A DNA stretch of 64,000 bases. Source: Bacillota bacterium (lineage in GTDB: Bacteria > Bacillota > Clostridia > Lachnospirales > Lachnospiraceae). Made by a program: the position numbers and the translations under genes. This document shows positions 15,598 through 23,804 of this stretch, one piece after another. Numbering within the stretch: position 1 is the stretch's first letter; each line of letters begins with the position of its first letter. A model generated the notes under the pieces. It was not told the DNA's origin. It saw nothing but the letters and a program-made list of their open reading frames with translations, and did not search any database. The stretch spans positions 186,001 to 250,000 of the forward strand of contig JAEWIZ010000022.1 in NCBI GenBank assembly GCA_023386815.1, in the 5' to 3' direction.

Positions 15598-16863
15598 CTA
15601 TTTTCTATGAGCTAACTCTCTTGTGACATCTTCCCAGTCAAGACCGCATTCTGCCATGAGAACCATCAGATGATATAGGTAATCCGCTATCTCGTAACGA
15701 AGTTCCTCTGCCCCTGGATTCTTGGCTGCAATGGTAATTTCCGTTGCCTCTTCTCCACACTTTTTAAGAATTTTATCAATTCCTTTTTCAAAGAGATAAT
15801 TGGTGTAAGACCCTTCCTTTGGATGCAACTTTCGATCCATAATGATACGATACACGTCGTTAAATACATGGAGAGTATCTGGGGTCTTATAGTCCTTTTT
15901 CACCAATTCTGTATGGAAACAGGTTTGTTCACCTGTATGACAGGCTGGGCCAATCTGCAATACCTTTGCCAGAATCGTATCCTTATCACAATCGATGATA
16001 AGGTCTTTTACATATTGAAAATGTCCTGAGGTTTCACCCTTTAACCATAGCTGGTTTCGGCTTCTGGAAAAATAGGTCATTTTTCCACCCACAACAGTCT
16101 TATTATATGCTTCTTCATTCATATACGCAAGCATTAAAACTTCTTCTGTGCGATAATCTTGTACAATAACGGGGATTAGACCATTCGAATCGAGTTTAAA
16201 CTCGGAAAATGACAGCTTGCTCTCATAGGCATTCACTGCTATTCCCTCTGCCTTTAAGGCAAATTTTGCTTTTAATAAATCCTTATTCTCAAAAAAGTTG
16301 GTAGATACACCAACTACACTGTTTAAGCTCATCAAGCTAGTGATATCATTTCTCACTAAGCTGTCACGAATAATGATCTTTCTGGGTGAAGCCTCTAGCT
16401 TCTCCTTCGAATTACCGGATAAGCCCAGATGTTTAATTAGTATTGTTTCAATCTTAGCTTCCTCCAGAACCTGGCCTAAGTTTTCTTCAAAATCTAAGTA
16501 TTCCAGCATATCCAGTTCAACCTTTATCTTATCCGTACCAAATCGATCGGTAGCTTCCTTTAATACGGATTTATTCTCCAGCATGGAGTACTTTACCATA
16601 ATCGATGCAGCACCTGTATAGATGGCCTTTTTTATATCCTCCAAACGTTTTACATGAGTACCTACAATAACCGGTAAATCAATGCTTTTCGTTATTTCTT
16701 TTGCGAGAGATAAGAATTCCTCCTTGGATTTTTCATCCTTGGAATAATTATATAGAAACAGTTCGTCAGCTCCCGAGTTAGCATAGAACTGCGCCTGTTT
16801 GATTACGTTTGCCGTTACCTCTGTTTCTACATTAATATAAGGTATGATTTTCTTGTAAGACAT
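15598..16863 (-). CDS. hisI: HisIE bifunctional enzyme with an N-terminal degenerate HisF-like domain
   Basis: A 421-residue three-part protein. Residues about 213-310 are phosphoribosyl-AMP cyclohydrolase (WLKGETSG at 263, DCDKD at 281, PACHTGEQTCF at 296). Residues about 325-421 are phosphoribosyl-ATP pyrophosphatase (KKCGEEATE at 357, then a YEIADYLYHL helix). These catalyse steps 2 and 3 of histidine synthesis. Residues 1-210 have the layout of a HisF half-barrel enzyme (GADELFLYNY; REATDRFG-like LKEATDRFG; a typical C-terminal helix) but lack its key sites. The catalytic Asp11 position is Asn11, GGG(I) is G68-T-H-V, and the ASGGAG phosphate loop is RDSLVR at 166. The enzyme half looks intact; the barrel looks catalytically dead. 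It is the last gene of the his operon. Confidence 0.9.
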   Translation of the reverse strand: MSYKKIIPYINVETEVTANVIKQAQFYANSGADELFLYNYSKDEKSKEEFLSLAKEITKSIDLPVIVGTHVKRLEDIKKAIYTGAASIMVKYSMLENKSVLKEATDRFGTDKIKVELDMLEYLDFEENLGQVLEEAKIETILIKHLGLSGNSKEKLEASPRKIIIRDSLVRNDITSLMSLNSVVGVSTNFFENKDLLKAKFALKAEGIAVNAYESKLSFSEFKLDSNGLIPVIVQDYRTEEVLMLAYMNEEAYNKTVVGGKMTYFSRSRNQLWLKGETSGHFQYVKDLIIDCDKDTILAKVLQIGPACHTGEQTCFHTELVKKDYKTPDTLHVFNDVYRIIMDRKLHPKEGSYTNYLFEKGIDKILKKCGEEATEITIAAKNPGAEELRYEIADYLYHLMVLMAECGLDWEDVTRELAHRK

Positions 16864-16953
16864 GGAATTGCTCCCTCCCGTATACGAATCTAATTTATTT
16901 GTTTATTCCAGGTCAAATAATTCTAGCAGCCACAGCTACCAGGTTCTAGCAGC

Positions 16954-17682
16954 TTATTTGGTTCTTTTTTCAAATAAATCCACAGCTTTTCTTAAGTCAA
17001 CTTTATTCTCATAAAGAGCTTTACCTATGATAGCCCCGTAAATTTCATTATCTGCTAACATCTCTAGATCCTTTAAGGAAGAAACACCACCAGAGGCAAT
17101 AATATTCAAGCCGGTTGCATCTGCTAATTCCTTCGTGTGCGTAATATTTGGTCCTAGCAACATTCCATCCTTAGAAATATCAGTGTAGACAATCGTTTTC
17201 ACACCGTATTTCTTCATTTCTAATGCCAAGGTAACTGCTGTATATTCACTTACCTGTTCCCAGCCCTCAATTGCAACCATTCCATTTTTAGCATCAATAC
17301 CTATGACAATACGATCCCGACCAAATTTGGCAATTGCTTCTCTAATAAAGCCCGGGTCTTTTACTGCTTTCGTACCTATGATAACTCGTTCCACCCCAAG
17401 GTTTAACTTATTCTCAATATCCTTAATGGTGCGAATTCCGCCGCCTACCTGAACCGGGATTTTCACTTCACTGACAATTGTTTTGATTACTTCATCGTTG
17501 ACAGAATGACCGACCAAAGCGCCATCCAAGTCCACTATATGGATAAAGGAAGCCCCTGCAGCTTCCCATTGTTTTGCTATTTTTAGCGGTATATCAGAAT
17601 AAACTAAAACATCTTGAAAACTTCCCTGTCTTAACCTTACACATTGTCCATTCTTAATATCAATTGCCGGAAATAATAACAT
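16954..17682 (-). CDS. hisA: Phosphoribosylformimino-5-aminoimidazole carboxamide ribotide isomerase
   Basis: A 242-residue beta/alpha barrel isomerase (ProFAR isomerase), step 4 of histidine synthesis. It begins MLLFPAIDIKNGQCVRLRQG, with the catalytic aspartate at residue 8. VQVGGGIRTIKDIE forms the first phosphate site, VIGIDAKNG carries the acidic residue of the middle strand, YTDISKDGML follows, and IASGGVSSLKDL makes the second phosphate site. All catalytic and binding motifs are present, unlike in the related barrel fused to HisIE next door. It starts 28 bp after hisB and is followed by hisIE after 90 bp. Confidence 0.96.
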   Translation of the reverse strand: MLLFPAIDIKNGQCVRLRQGSFQDVLVYSDIPLKIAKQWEAAGASFIHIVDLDGALVGHSVNDEVIKTIVSEVKIPVQVGGGIRTIKDIENKLNLGVERVIIGTKAVKDPGFIREAIAKFGRDRIVIGIDAKNGMVAIEGWEQVSEYTAVTLALEMKKYGVKTIVYTDISKDGMLLGPNITHTKELADATGLNIIASGGVSSLKDLEMLADNEIYGAIIGKALYENKVDLRKAVDLFEKRTK

Positions 17683-17710
17683 AACTGCCCTACTTTCTCA
17701 TCAAAATATT

Positions 17711-18313
17711 TTAGTCGATGGAGCCTTTCGTAGATAAAACTCCCTGAATCCGTTCGTCGTAGCTGCATGCCTCATCGAGCGCCTTAGCGAATGCTTTAAA
17801 TGCAGCTTCAATAATATGATGATTGTTACCACCATCCAGTAGCTTAATATGTAAATTCATACCTGCGCTGTAGGATATTGCATAGAAAAATTCCTTAACC
17901 AGCTCCGTCTCCATATAACCCACTTTATCCATGGTAAAATTCAAATCATAGGAAAGATAAGGTCTGCCAGACAAATCAATGGCACAGAGCACCAGGGTCT
18001 CATCCATCGGAAGGATAAAAGATCCATATCGCTTAATACCCTGCTTATCACCCAAGGCCGCCTTGATGGCCTGACCAAGTACAATCCCTGTATCCTCTAC
18101 GGTATGGTGCGAATCCACGTATAAATCGCCCTTTACTGATAGCTTCATATCAAAAAAACCATGTCTGGTGAAACTTTCCAGCATATGATTAAAAAACCCG
18201 ATTCCTGTTTCAATTTGGGCTTTACCACTGCCATCTAGTGCAAATTCCATACTAATTTCCGTCTCTTTAGTTTTCCGGGTTATTTCCGTACTTCTGATAT
18301 TCATCGGCTTCAT
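17711..18313 (-). CDS. hisB: Imidazoleglycerol-phosphate dehydratase
   Basis: A 200-residue monofunctional IGP dehydratase (no phosphatase domain, as usual in Firmicutes), step 6 of histidine synthesis. Both manganese-binding signatures are present: DSHHTVEDTGI in the middle and GNNHHIIEAAFKAFAKAL near the C-terminus. Family-typical GIGFFNHMLESFTRHGFFD precedes them. It is located between hisD and hisA on the same strand with gaps of 67 and 28 bp. The ATG has an AAGGATGAAG ribosome site. Confidence 0.96.
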   Translation of the reverse strand: MKPMNIRSTEITRKTKETEISMEFALDGSGKAQIETGIGFFNHMLESFTRHGFFDMKLSVKGDLYVDSHHTVEDTGIVLGQAIKAALGDKQGIKRYGSFILPMDETLVLCAIDLSGRPYLSYDLNFTMDKVGYMETELVKEFFYAISYSAGMNLHIKLLDGGNNHHIIEAAFKAFAKALDEACSYDERIQGVLSTKGSID

Positions 18314-18380
18314 CCTTCCTTTTTTTATTTTTATTATACATTATCATAAATAAATGTCAAATTTTAATTCAGATCCAGAA

Positions 18381-19670
18381 CTATTCAAATCTTACCGCAA
18401 TGGAATTTGCATGTGCTGTAAGGCCTTCCGAATTAGCGAAGGTCACGATATCCTGATATATTGGCTCCAGCGCTTCTCTTGAGTATGAAACGATACTTGA
18501 TTTTTTTACAAAATCATCCACGCTTAAGGGAGAGAAGAATTTTGCAGTTCCATTGGTTGGAAGGATATGATTTGGCCCAGCCATATAATCTCCTAACGGC
18601 TCACTGGAATACTCTCCGATAAAAATTGCTCCCGCATTTCTAATCTTAGTCATTACCATAAAAGGATCTTTGGTCATAATTTCAAGATGTTCGGATGCAA
18701 TTTCATTTGCTGCGTCAATTGCTTCTGCGAGGTTACTCGCCACCATGATATAACCATAATTATCTAAGGATTTTTGCATAATCTCCGTTCTGGATAAACT
18801 CGCCACAAAAAGCTCGACCTCTTTTGAAACCTTCTCTGCCAGGTCTTTGCTGGTGGTAATTAAAATGGCAGAGGCCAGTTCATCATGCTCTGCCTGGGAT
18901 AACAAATCGGCAGCAACATATCTTGGATTGGCCGTCTCATCAGCAAGTACAAGAATCTCACTTGGTCCTGCAATAGAATCGATGCTGACATGTCCATAGA
19001 CTGCTTTCTTTGCCAGGGCAACATAAATATTTCCAGGACCAACAATCTTATCCACCTTTTTGATACTTTCTGTGCCATAGGCAAGTGCTGCGATCGCCTG
19101 AGCACCGCCCACTTTATAGATCTCCGTTACCCCTGCTTCTTTCGCGGCAACTAAAGTTCCCGGATTCACTTTACCATCTTTTCCTGGAGGGGTAGTCATG
19201 GCAATTCGTTCTACACCTGCAACCTTTGCAGGGATAACATTCATTAATACGGATGAAGGATAAGCTGCTTTACCTCCCGGTACATAGACACCAGCAGCCA
19301 AAATCGGTGTGATCTTCTGTCCCAGAATAGTTCCATTCTCTGTAGAATCGAACCAACTATATTGCTTTTGTTTTGCATGATAACTTTCAATATTCTTTAT
19401 TGCCTTACGAATTACATCGATGATAGAAGGATCTACCTGCTTATATGCTTCTTCAATCTCAGCTTCTGTAACACGGATGGTATCCTCGGTTATAATGGAA
19501 TGATCAAAACGTTCTGTATAATCAAATAATGCTTTATCTTTATTCTGCTTTACATCCTCCAAAATTCTGGATACCGCTGCTGCGTATTCATCATATTGAT
19601 TTGGACTTCTTTTTAATAAGTCTTCCAGAATATTCTTTTTTGTTTCTGAGTTTAACTCGATGATCTTCAT
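18381..19670 (-). CDS. hisD: Histidinol dehydrogenase
   Basis: A 429-residue zinc enzyme that oxidises histidinol to histidine using two NAD molecules, the last pathway step. Diagnostic stretches are PGGKAAYPSSVLMNVIPA, KVGGAQAIAALAYGTESI, VDKIVGPGNIYVALAKK, DSIAGPSEILVLAD, SEHLEI (catalytic Glu-His) and GPNHILPTNGTAKFF. The length is normal and no signal is seen. It lies between hisG and hisB, 60 and 67 bp away. Confidence 0.97.
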   Translation of the reverse strand: MKIIELNSETKKNILEDLLKRSPNQYDEYAAAVSRILEDVKQNKDKALFDYTERFDHSIITEDTIRVTEAEIEEAYKQVDPSIIDVIRKAIKNIESYHAKQKQYSWFDSTENGTILGQKITPILAAGVYVPGGKAAYPSSVLMNVIPAKVAGVERIAMTTPPGKDGKVNPGTLVAAKEAGVTEIYKVGGAQAIAALAYGTESIKKVDKIVGPGNIYVALAKKAVYGHVSIDSIAGPSEILVLADETANPRYVAADLLSQAEHDELASAILITTSKDLAEKVSKEVELFVASLSRTEIMQKSLDNYGYIMVASNLAEAIDAANEIASEHLEIMTKDPFMVMTKIRNAGAIFIGEYSSEPLGDYMAGPNHILPTNGTAKFFSPLSVDDFVKKSSIVSYSREALEPIYQDIVTFANSEGLTAHANSIAVRFE

Positions 19671-19730
19671 CCGTCTTTTTCCGCCCTTCTATTTTACGTA
19701 TTAACTATTACTCGCTTACTAGCTCCGTAA

Positions 19731-20381
19731 TCATTGTTTATTTGCCTGAATTGCTTCTTTTAAATCCTTGATAATCTTAGTTATTCTTTCATGCTCCATC
19801 TTCATACTAACTTCATTAACCACCATACGGGCTGAGAGGTCACAGATCTCTTCCAGCACCTCTAGTCCATTTTCCCGAAGCGTAGAACCTGTCTCCACAA
19901 TATCAACGATTACTTCGGCAAGACCAACGATGGGTGCCAATTCAATGGAACCATTTAATTTAATAATTTCTACCGTCTGATGCTTTTTATTATAGAAATA
20001 GTCCTTAGCAATACTCGGGTATTTTGTAGCAACCCGAATTAATTCCCCATGTTGTAATAATTCTTTTGCAGATATGGGACCGGCTACACACATTCTACAT
20101 TTTCCAAGGCCAAGGTCCACCACTTCAAACATTTTCCTTCCTTCTTCGAGGATGGTATCTTTTCCAACTACACCGATATCAGCAGCACCATATTCTACAT
20201 AAGTAGGCACATCCGTTGCTTTTGCTAGGAAGAATTTCAATTTCAGCTCCTCATTAATAAAAATTAATTTTCTAGAGGATTTATCTTTCATTTCTTCACA
20301 AGTAATTCCGATCTGTTCCAGCATCTCAAGTGTTTTAAATGCTAATCGCCCCTTGGCTAAGGCAATCGTAATATATCTCAT
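19731..20381 (-). CDS. hisG: ATP phosphoribosyltransferase, short form catalytic subunit
   Basis: A 216-residue short-form HisG (HisG-S), the first and feedback-controlled enzyme of histidine synthesis. It lacks the C-terminal ACT-like regulatory domain of long HisG, so it depends on HisZ, encoded immediately upstream; the two form a hetero-octamer. It begins MRYITIALAKGRLAFKTLEM. It has YVEYGAADIGVVGKDTI and the PRPP-binding segment IVDIVETGSTLRENGL. The gap from hisZ is 55 bp and the ATG is preceded by AAGGGGCGG. Confidence 0.96.
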   Translation of the reverse strand: MRYITIALAKGRLAFKTLEMLEQIGITCEEMKDKSSRKLIFINEELKLKFFLAKATDVPTYVEYGAADIGVVGKDTILEEGRKMFEVVDLGLGKCRMCVAGPISAKELLQHGELIRVATKYPSIAKDYFYNKKHQTVEIIKLNGSIELAPIVGLAEVIVDIVETGSTLRENGLEVLEEICDLSARMVVNEVSMKMEHERITKIIKDLKEAIQANKQ

Positions 20382-20436
20382 ATCATCCGCCCCTTCTTTC
20401 CTTCCTACGATAGCTCCGAGTGTTTACATTATCACT

Positions 20437-21696
20437 TTAACCTAATAAGTCCTGGATAGACACTACTTGAATATCGCCACTTCCAATGTTAATTACCTTT
20501 ATTTCTTCATCACTATCAAGATATAAAGCTCCACCTGCATTTGATCTTTTACCGTAGGCAAGATATTCGTCAAGTCCCGCAACACCGTTCGACTTTTGTA
20601 GAATTATATTCATTCCTGTCATTCGAAAATGATTTGCCAGTGAAATTGCCTGCTTTCGATAGGCTCCTTCGTACAGAATCAGGGTATCCGCTGGCTCTGG
20701 CTCTACTAAAAGCTTTTGCCTGGATAAAGCCAGCATTAGTTGATCAATTACTATGGCAAGACCGATTGCTGGTGCATCTTTTCCGAATTGACCTACCAGA
20801 TTATCATAACGTCCCCCATTTGCTATTACATCTCCCGTACCATAGGTATATGCTTTAAAAATAATTCCTGTGTAATAGTTATACTTACTTAACATTCCCA
20901 GATCAAAGGATACGAATCTCTCGTAGTTATATTCTGTCAAAATATCATATAGCTTTTCCAATCGTTCAATAGCCTTGATTGCTCTTGGATTCGTGGTTAG
21001 CTGCTTTGCGTAGGAAAGTGTATCTAAGGTTCCAAATAGCTCCGGCAGCTTTAATAATATCTCTTTTAGCTCCTGGTTAAGATCCTTGGCTCCCACAATA
21101 TCCTCTACACCAAATAAATTCTTCTTCTCAATCAATAGTCGTAGATTCGTGGTCTCCTCTTCATCAAAGCCAGCTTCGTCAATCAGTGCTCGAAAAAAAT
21201 CTGCATCACCGATTTCCACCTGAAACTCCTTAAGGCCGCTCTGCAATAAGCACTCAATTGTCAAAGCCAACATCTCCGCATCTGCTTCAATACTATCATC
21301 ATTAATCAGCTCAGCCCCAAGCTGAGTAACTTCCTTTAATTTGCCCTGATAGCTGGTATTGTTAATAAAGGTGTTTCCGATATAGCACAGACGAATTGGT
21401 AACGTCTCCTCTTTATAATATTTCGCCGCACAACGCGCAATGGAAGGGGTTATGTCTGGGCGCAGAGCTAAGGTATTACCATCCCGGTCAAAAAATTTAT
21501 ACATATCTTTCGAGGCTACTGTTCCACGTTCCTGACTAAAGATATCAAAAAACTCAAAGCTTGGTGTTTGTATATCACGAAAGCCAAAATGCTCCAGCAC
21601 ATGATGGAGCTTATTCTGCAATGCTACTCTCGTTGCACATTCGCTATTGTATATGTCTCTTACTCCCTCAGGTGTATGTAGTAATTTTTCTTTCAT
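20437..21696 (-). CDS. hisZ: ATP phosphoribosyltransferase regulatory subunit HisZ
   Basis: A 419-residue paralogue of histidyl-tRNA synthetase that lacks aminoacylation and serves as the regulatory partner of short HisG. It starts MKEKLLHTPEGVRDIYN. It carries class II motif 2-like ALRPDITPSIARCAAKYY and FDLGMLSKYNYYTGIIFKAY, with GGRYDNLVGQFG. True HisRS would have additional histidine-binding and anticodon-domain residues missing here, and the gene context fits HisZ. The open frame continues 11 codons upstream from a TTG, but AGAGGAAAGG lies before the ATG at 21696, which I take as start. First gene of the operon. Confidence 0.93.
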   Translation of the reverse strand: MKEKLLHTPEGVRDIYNSECATRVALQNKLHHVLEHFGFRDIQTPSFEFFDIFSQERGTVASKDMYKFFDRDGNTLALRPDITPSIARCAAKYYKEETLPIRLCYIGNTFINNTSYQGKLKEVTQLGAELINDDSIEADAEMLALTIECLLQSGLKEFQVEIGDADFFRALIDEAGFDEEETTNLRLLIEKKNLFGVEDIVGAKDLNQELKEILLKLPELFGTLDTLSYAKQLTTNPRAIKAIERLEKLYDILTEYNYERFVSFDLGMLSKYNYYTGIIFKAYTYGTGDVIANGGRYDNLVGQFGKDAPAIGLAIVIDQLMLALSRQKLLVEPEPADTLILYEGAYRKQAISLANHFRMTGMNIILQKSNGVAGLDEYLAYGKRSNAGGALYLDSDEEIKVINIGSGDIQVVSIQDLLG

Positions 21697-21788
21697 AAAA
21701 CACCATACCTTTCCTCTTATTATTTTCAATAGATTAACTCACTCTAATCTACAACACATTATAATATACGCTTATACATTGTACTTTG

Positions 21789-21818
21789 CTATGGTAACGT
21801 GATAATTCGCTACCATAG
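21789..21818 (-). promoter_or_regulatory. Inverted repeat in the his operon 5' leader
   Basis: Arms 21789-21799 and 21808-21818 match at 10 of 11 positions around an 8-base loop, 15-45 bases after the expected transcription start. It may be the operator for a histidine repressor or an RNA hairpin. No T-box or histidine-rich leader peptide is visible. Confidence 0.55.
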
Positions 21819-21832
21819 TGATATGTTTCCAT

Positions 21833-21861
21833 ATTATAATTTAAAAAGTGAGGGATGTCAA
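21833..21861 (-). promoter_or_regulatory. Consensus sigma-A promoter of the his operon
   Basis: TTGACA (21856-21861), a 17-base spacer and TATAAT (21833-21838) on the minus strand, a perfect match. The leader to hisZ is about 130 bases. Confidence 0.92.
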
Positions 21862-21934
21862 CCAAATCTTTATTATAGTTGTAAATCTATCCAATTTACA
21901 TATCGTTTATTCAATCGGATGGATAGCTACGGTA

Positions 21935-22471
21935 TTATGTAATCTCTCGTCGATCCAAGTCTTTACTTAGCATTTCGAGATAATGGATGCAACCGCCTTG
22001 AACACTAATTTGGTAGTCTGAATCCAATTCATCAAAGCGAAAACTTTTTCGCCCTCCATTTAATGCTCTATTCCAGAATTCATAAAGTCGTTCGAAGGTT
22101 AGATAATAATAGATGTCATGCTTTTTATAATAGATTAATAAGAATGCAAGACCATTTTGCTCTTCAAATTCCTTCATAAAAGCAATCTGGTGTTCATGAA
22201 CATTATTAATACTGAAAGTATCAACCGCACATTCCTTCGCATCAAAGCAAATAGGAACCCCCTGCACTACTCCAATATAGTCAACCGTACTTTTCTGTTC
22301 AAAATATGCAAGAGTAATATGCCTATTTTCCTTGTCAATTGATATGGGAGTAATGGGGGTGGGCACCTTTTGAATTAAAGCAAGTCTCTTTTCACGGTAT
22401 TTTGTATTAGTCAGGTTAATCATCTCTTCTAGCATGGAGCCTCTTAAGCCCCTGGAATTCCATGATGGCAT
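21935..22471 (-). CDS. recU: Holliday junction resolvase RecU
   Basis: A 178-residue resolvase that cuts four-way junctions in recombination and repair. The N-terminus has NSRGLRGSMLEEMINLTN. The catalytic part has STVDYIGV followed by CFDAKE, the D-x(n)-E-x-K metal site of this PD-(D/E)xK fold. NNVHEHQIAFMKEF and ILIYYK-type (LLIYYKK) strands match the family. The length is normal. AAAGGAGGAACGGG precedes the ATG. In Bacillus recU lies next to the PBP1 gene; here it stands between rluA-type and his genes with no penicillin-binding protein. The promoter was not clear; the structured element at 22529-22600 is just upstream. Confidence 0.9.
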   Translation of the reverse strand: MPSWNSRGLRGSMLEEMINLTNTKYREKRLALIQKVPTPITPISIDKENRHITLAYFEQKSTVDYIGVVQGVPICFDAKECAVDTFSINNVHEHQIAFMKEFEEQNGLAFLLIYYKKHDIYYYLTFERLYEFWNRALNGGRKSFRFDELDSDYQISVQGGCIHYLEMLSKDLDRREIT

Positions 22472-22528
22472 ATCCCGTTCCTCCTTTTTGTTATTTCAAA
22501 AAACTCAATGAAATGGCCATTTATGTTT

Positions 22529-22600
22529 ACAGCAGATACTGTTTCAGAATAGTCGTTTAGCCCGCAGGAAACTACCATATCGAGAAATAATATCTGCTGT
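22529..22600. repeat. 72-bp imperfect palindrome between rluA-type gene and recU
   Basis: A perfect 10-bp outer stem (22529-22538 with 22591-22600) encloses further matching segments on the minus strand (TTTC/GAAA; TAGTTT with AAA-CG-ACTA; CC-TGC-GG). It would fold as one long hairpin. The palindrome AAATGGCCATTT at 22511-22522 follows directly. Confidence 0.65.
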
Positions 22601-22608
22601 ATCTAGGG

Positions 22609-22630
22609 TGTGAAACACGATTGTTTCGCA
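22609..22630. repeat. Short hairpin next to the 72-bp palindrome
   Basis: Nine-base arms (22609-22617 and 22622-22630) pair with one wobble around a 4-base loop, 22 bp after the stop of the RluA-family gene. It could end that transcript, although no T run follows. Confidence 0.5.
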
Positions 22631-22651
22631 ACTACTATTAAAATTCCGGTG

Positions 22652-23752
22652 TCAAAGTTCTTTTGACTTCTTACTAAATAAATCCTTCTTTACCTTGGCA
22701 AACAACTCAGGAACCTCAGCTATGAATTCCTTTCCTGATAAATATGCCAGCTCCCCATCAATCTTCGGAAATACCATCCGGTGAGAATGTAATAACTGAT
22801 GAGTTAACCCATACCTCTTTCGAAAGAAATGATTCGTTTTCTGATCCCCGTACTTAAAATCTCCGATAATCGGATGTCCTATGGAAGCTAAGTGGGCTCG
22901 AATCTGATGAGATCGTCCTGTAACTAATTTAACCTGTAATAAGGTATAGTTTCCTTCTGCAGCCTCCAAACCATTCTGATCCGGACTTGATGCTTTCTTC
23001 AAATTACGCAGATAAGCTTCCTCCTTAGCTACTGCCCTATCCTTTAAAGCATTGGAGGAATAAGCCAGTGGTTCATACTCGGTACAGATATATTCTGTAC
23101 CTTCAACCTGATTCGGATAAATCTTTACTTGATTCTTCTCTTCATCCTTACTCAGATACCCCTCGATCCGTTTCTTTTCTTCCACCTTATCCTTAACAAT
23201 ACATAAATAGTATTTGTTTAATGCACGGCTCTTTAAAAGCTTAGCCATCTCCTGAAGACCTACCAGAGATTTTCCCGCAATTAGGATTCCACCTGTATTG
23301 CGATCCAAGCGATTACAGATTGCCGGCTTAAAGCTCACTAATTGCTCCTTTGTAATCTGCTTTGATTTTAGGAGGTAAGAAATGACGATTTCCACCATGG
23401 ATACATCGTCCTTTTCAGCTTTTTGAGAAAGAATTCCCAGTGGTTTATTCAAAACCATAATATGTTTGTCTTCATAGATCACATTCAGACTTTGTTCTAC
23501 TTTTGTAGTCTCTATTTCAGCAGGAGTGGTCTGCTCCCTGAATTGTTCTATCGTTTCATCGGAAAGAAATAGTTTAATTTCATCCTGAACCGCCAACTTT
23601 TCAGAACCATCTGCCTTTTTCCCGTTTAAGGTTATATTCTTTTTTCTCAGCATCTTATAAATAAAGCTTTTCGGAGCCTTATTTAATATCTTGGCTAAGA
23701 GCTTATCCAATCGCTGTCCCGCTTCATTTTGCTGAACTTGAAATTCTTTCAT
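22652..23752 (-). CDS. RluA-family 23S rRNA pseudouridine synthase (RluC/RluD-like)
   Basis: A 366-residue enzyme that turns uridine into pseudouridine in large-subunit rRNA. Residues 1-60 are an S4 RNA-binding domain (AGQRLDKLLAKIL, then MLRKKNITLNGKKADGSEKL). The catalytic domain has VLNKPLGIL and NRLDRNTGGIL, with the nucleophilic aspartate at about D150, then LVTGRSHQIRAHLASIGHPI with the KYG segment. It is longer than usual because of a lysine-rich loop at about 235-260. The exact target uridine cannot be assigned. The gene is preceded by a HAD hydrolase 52 bp away on the same strand. Confidence 0.9.
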   Translation of the reverse strand: MKEFQVQQNEAGQRLDKLLAKILNKAPKSFIYKMLRKKNITLNGKKADGSEKLAVQDEIKLFLSDETIEQFREQTTPAEIETTKVEQSLNVIYEDKHIMVLNKPLGILSQKAEKDDVSMVEIVISYLLKSKQITKEQLVSFKPAICNRLDRNTGGILIAGKSLVGLQEMAKLLKSRALNKYYLCIVKDKVEEKKRIEGYLSKDEEKNQVKIYPNQVEGTEYICTEYEPLAYSSNALKDRAVAKEEAYLRNLKKASSPDQNGLEAAEGNYTLLQVKLVTGRSHQIRAHLASIGHPIIGDFKYGDQKTNHFFRKRYGLTHQLLHSHRMVFPKIDGELAYLSGKEFIAEVPELFAKVKKDLFSKKSKEL

Positions 23753-23804
23753 TTCATTTTACTCCTGTACCAATGATTTTATAGCTAATACCCTATCACT
23801 GAGT

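Noticed and set aside
22529..22600. Resemblance to a purine riboswitch (phrases GATATGG, AGTTTC, TAAA and CGACTA in the same order on the minus strand)
   Set aside because: The paired arms P2' and most of P3' are missing and the L3 bases that would kiss L2 are absent. The sequence instead folds as one nested hairpin, and recU is not a usual purine-controlled gene. An Rfam covariance search would settle it; a clear hit to the purine family would overturn this.
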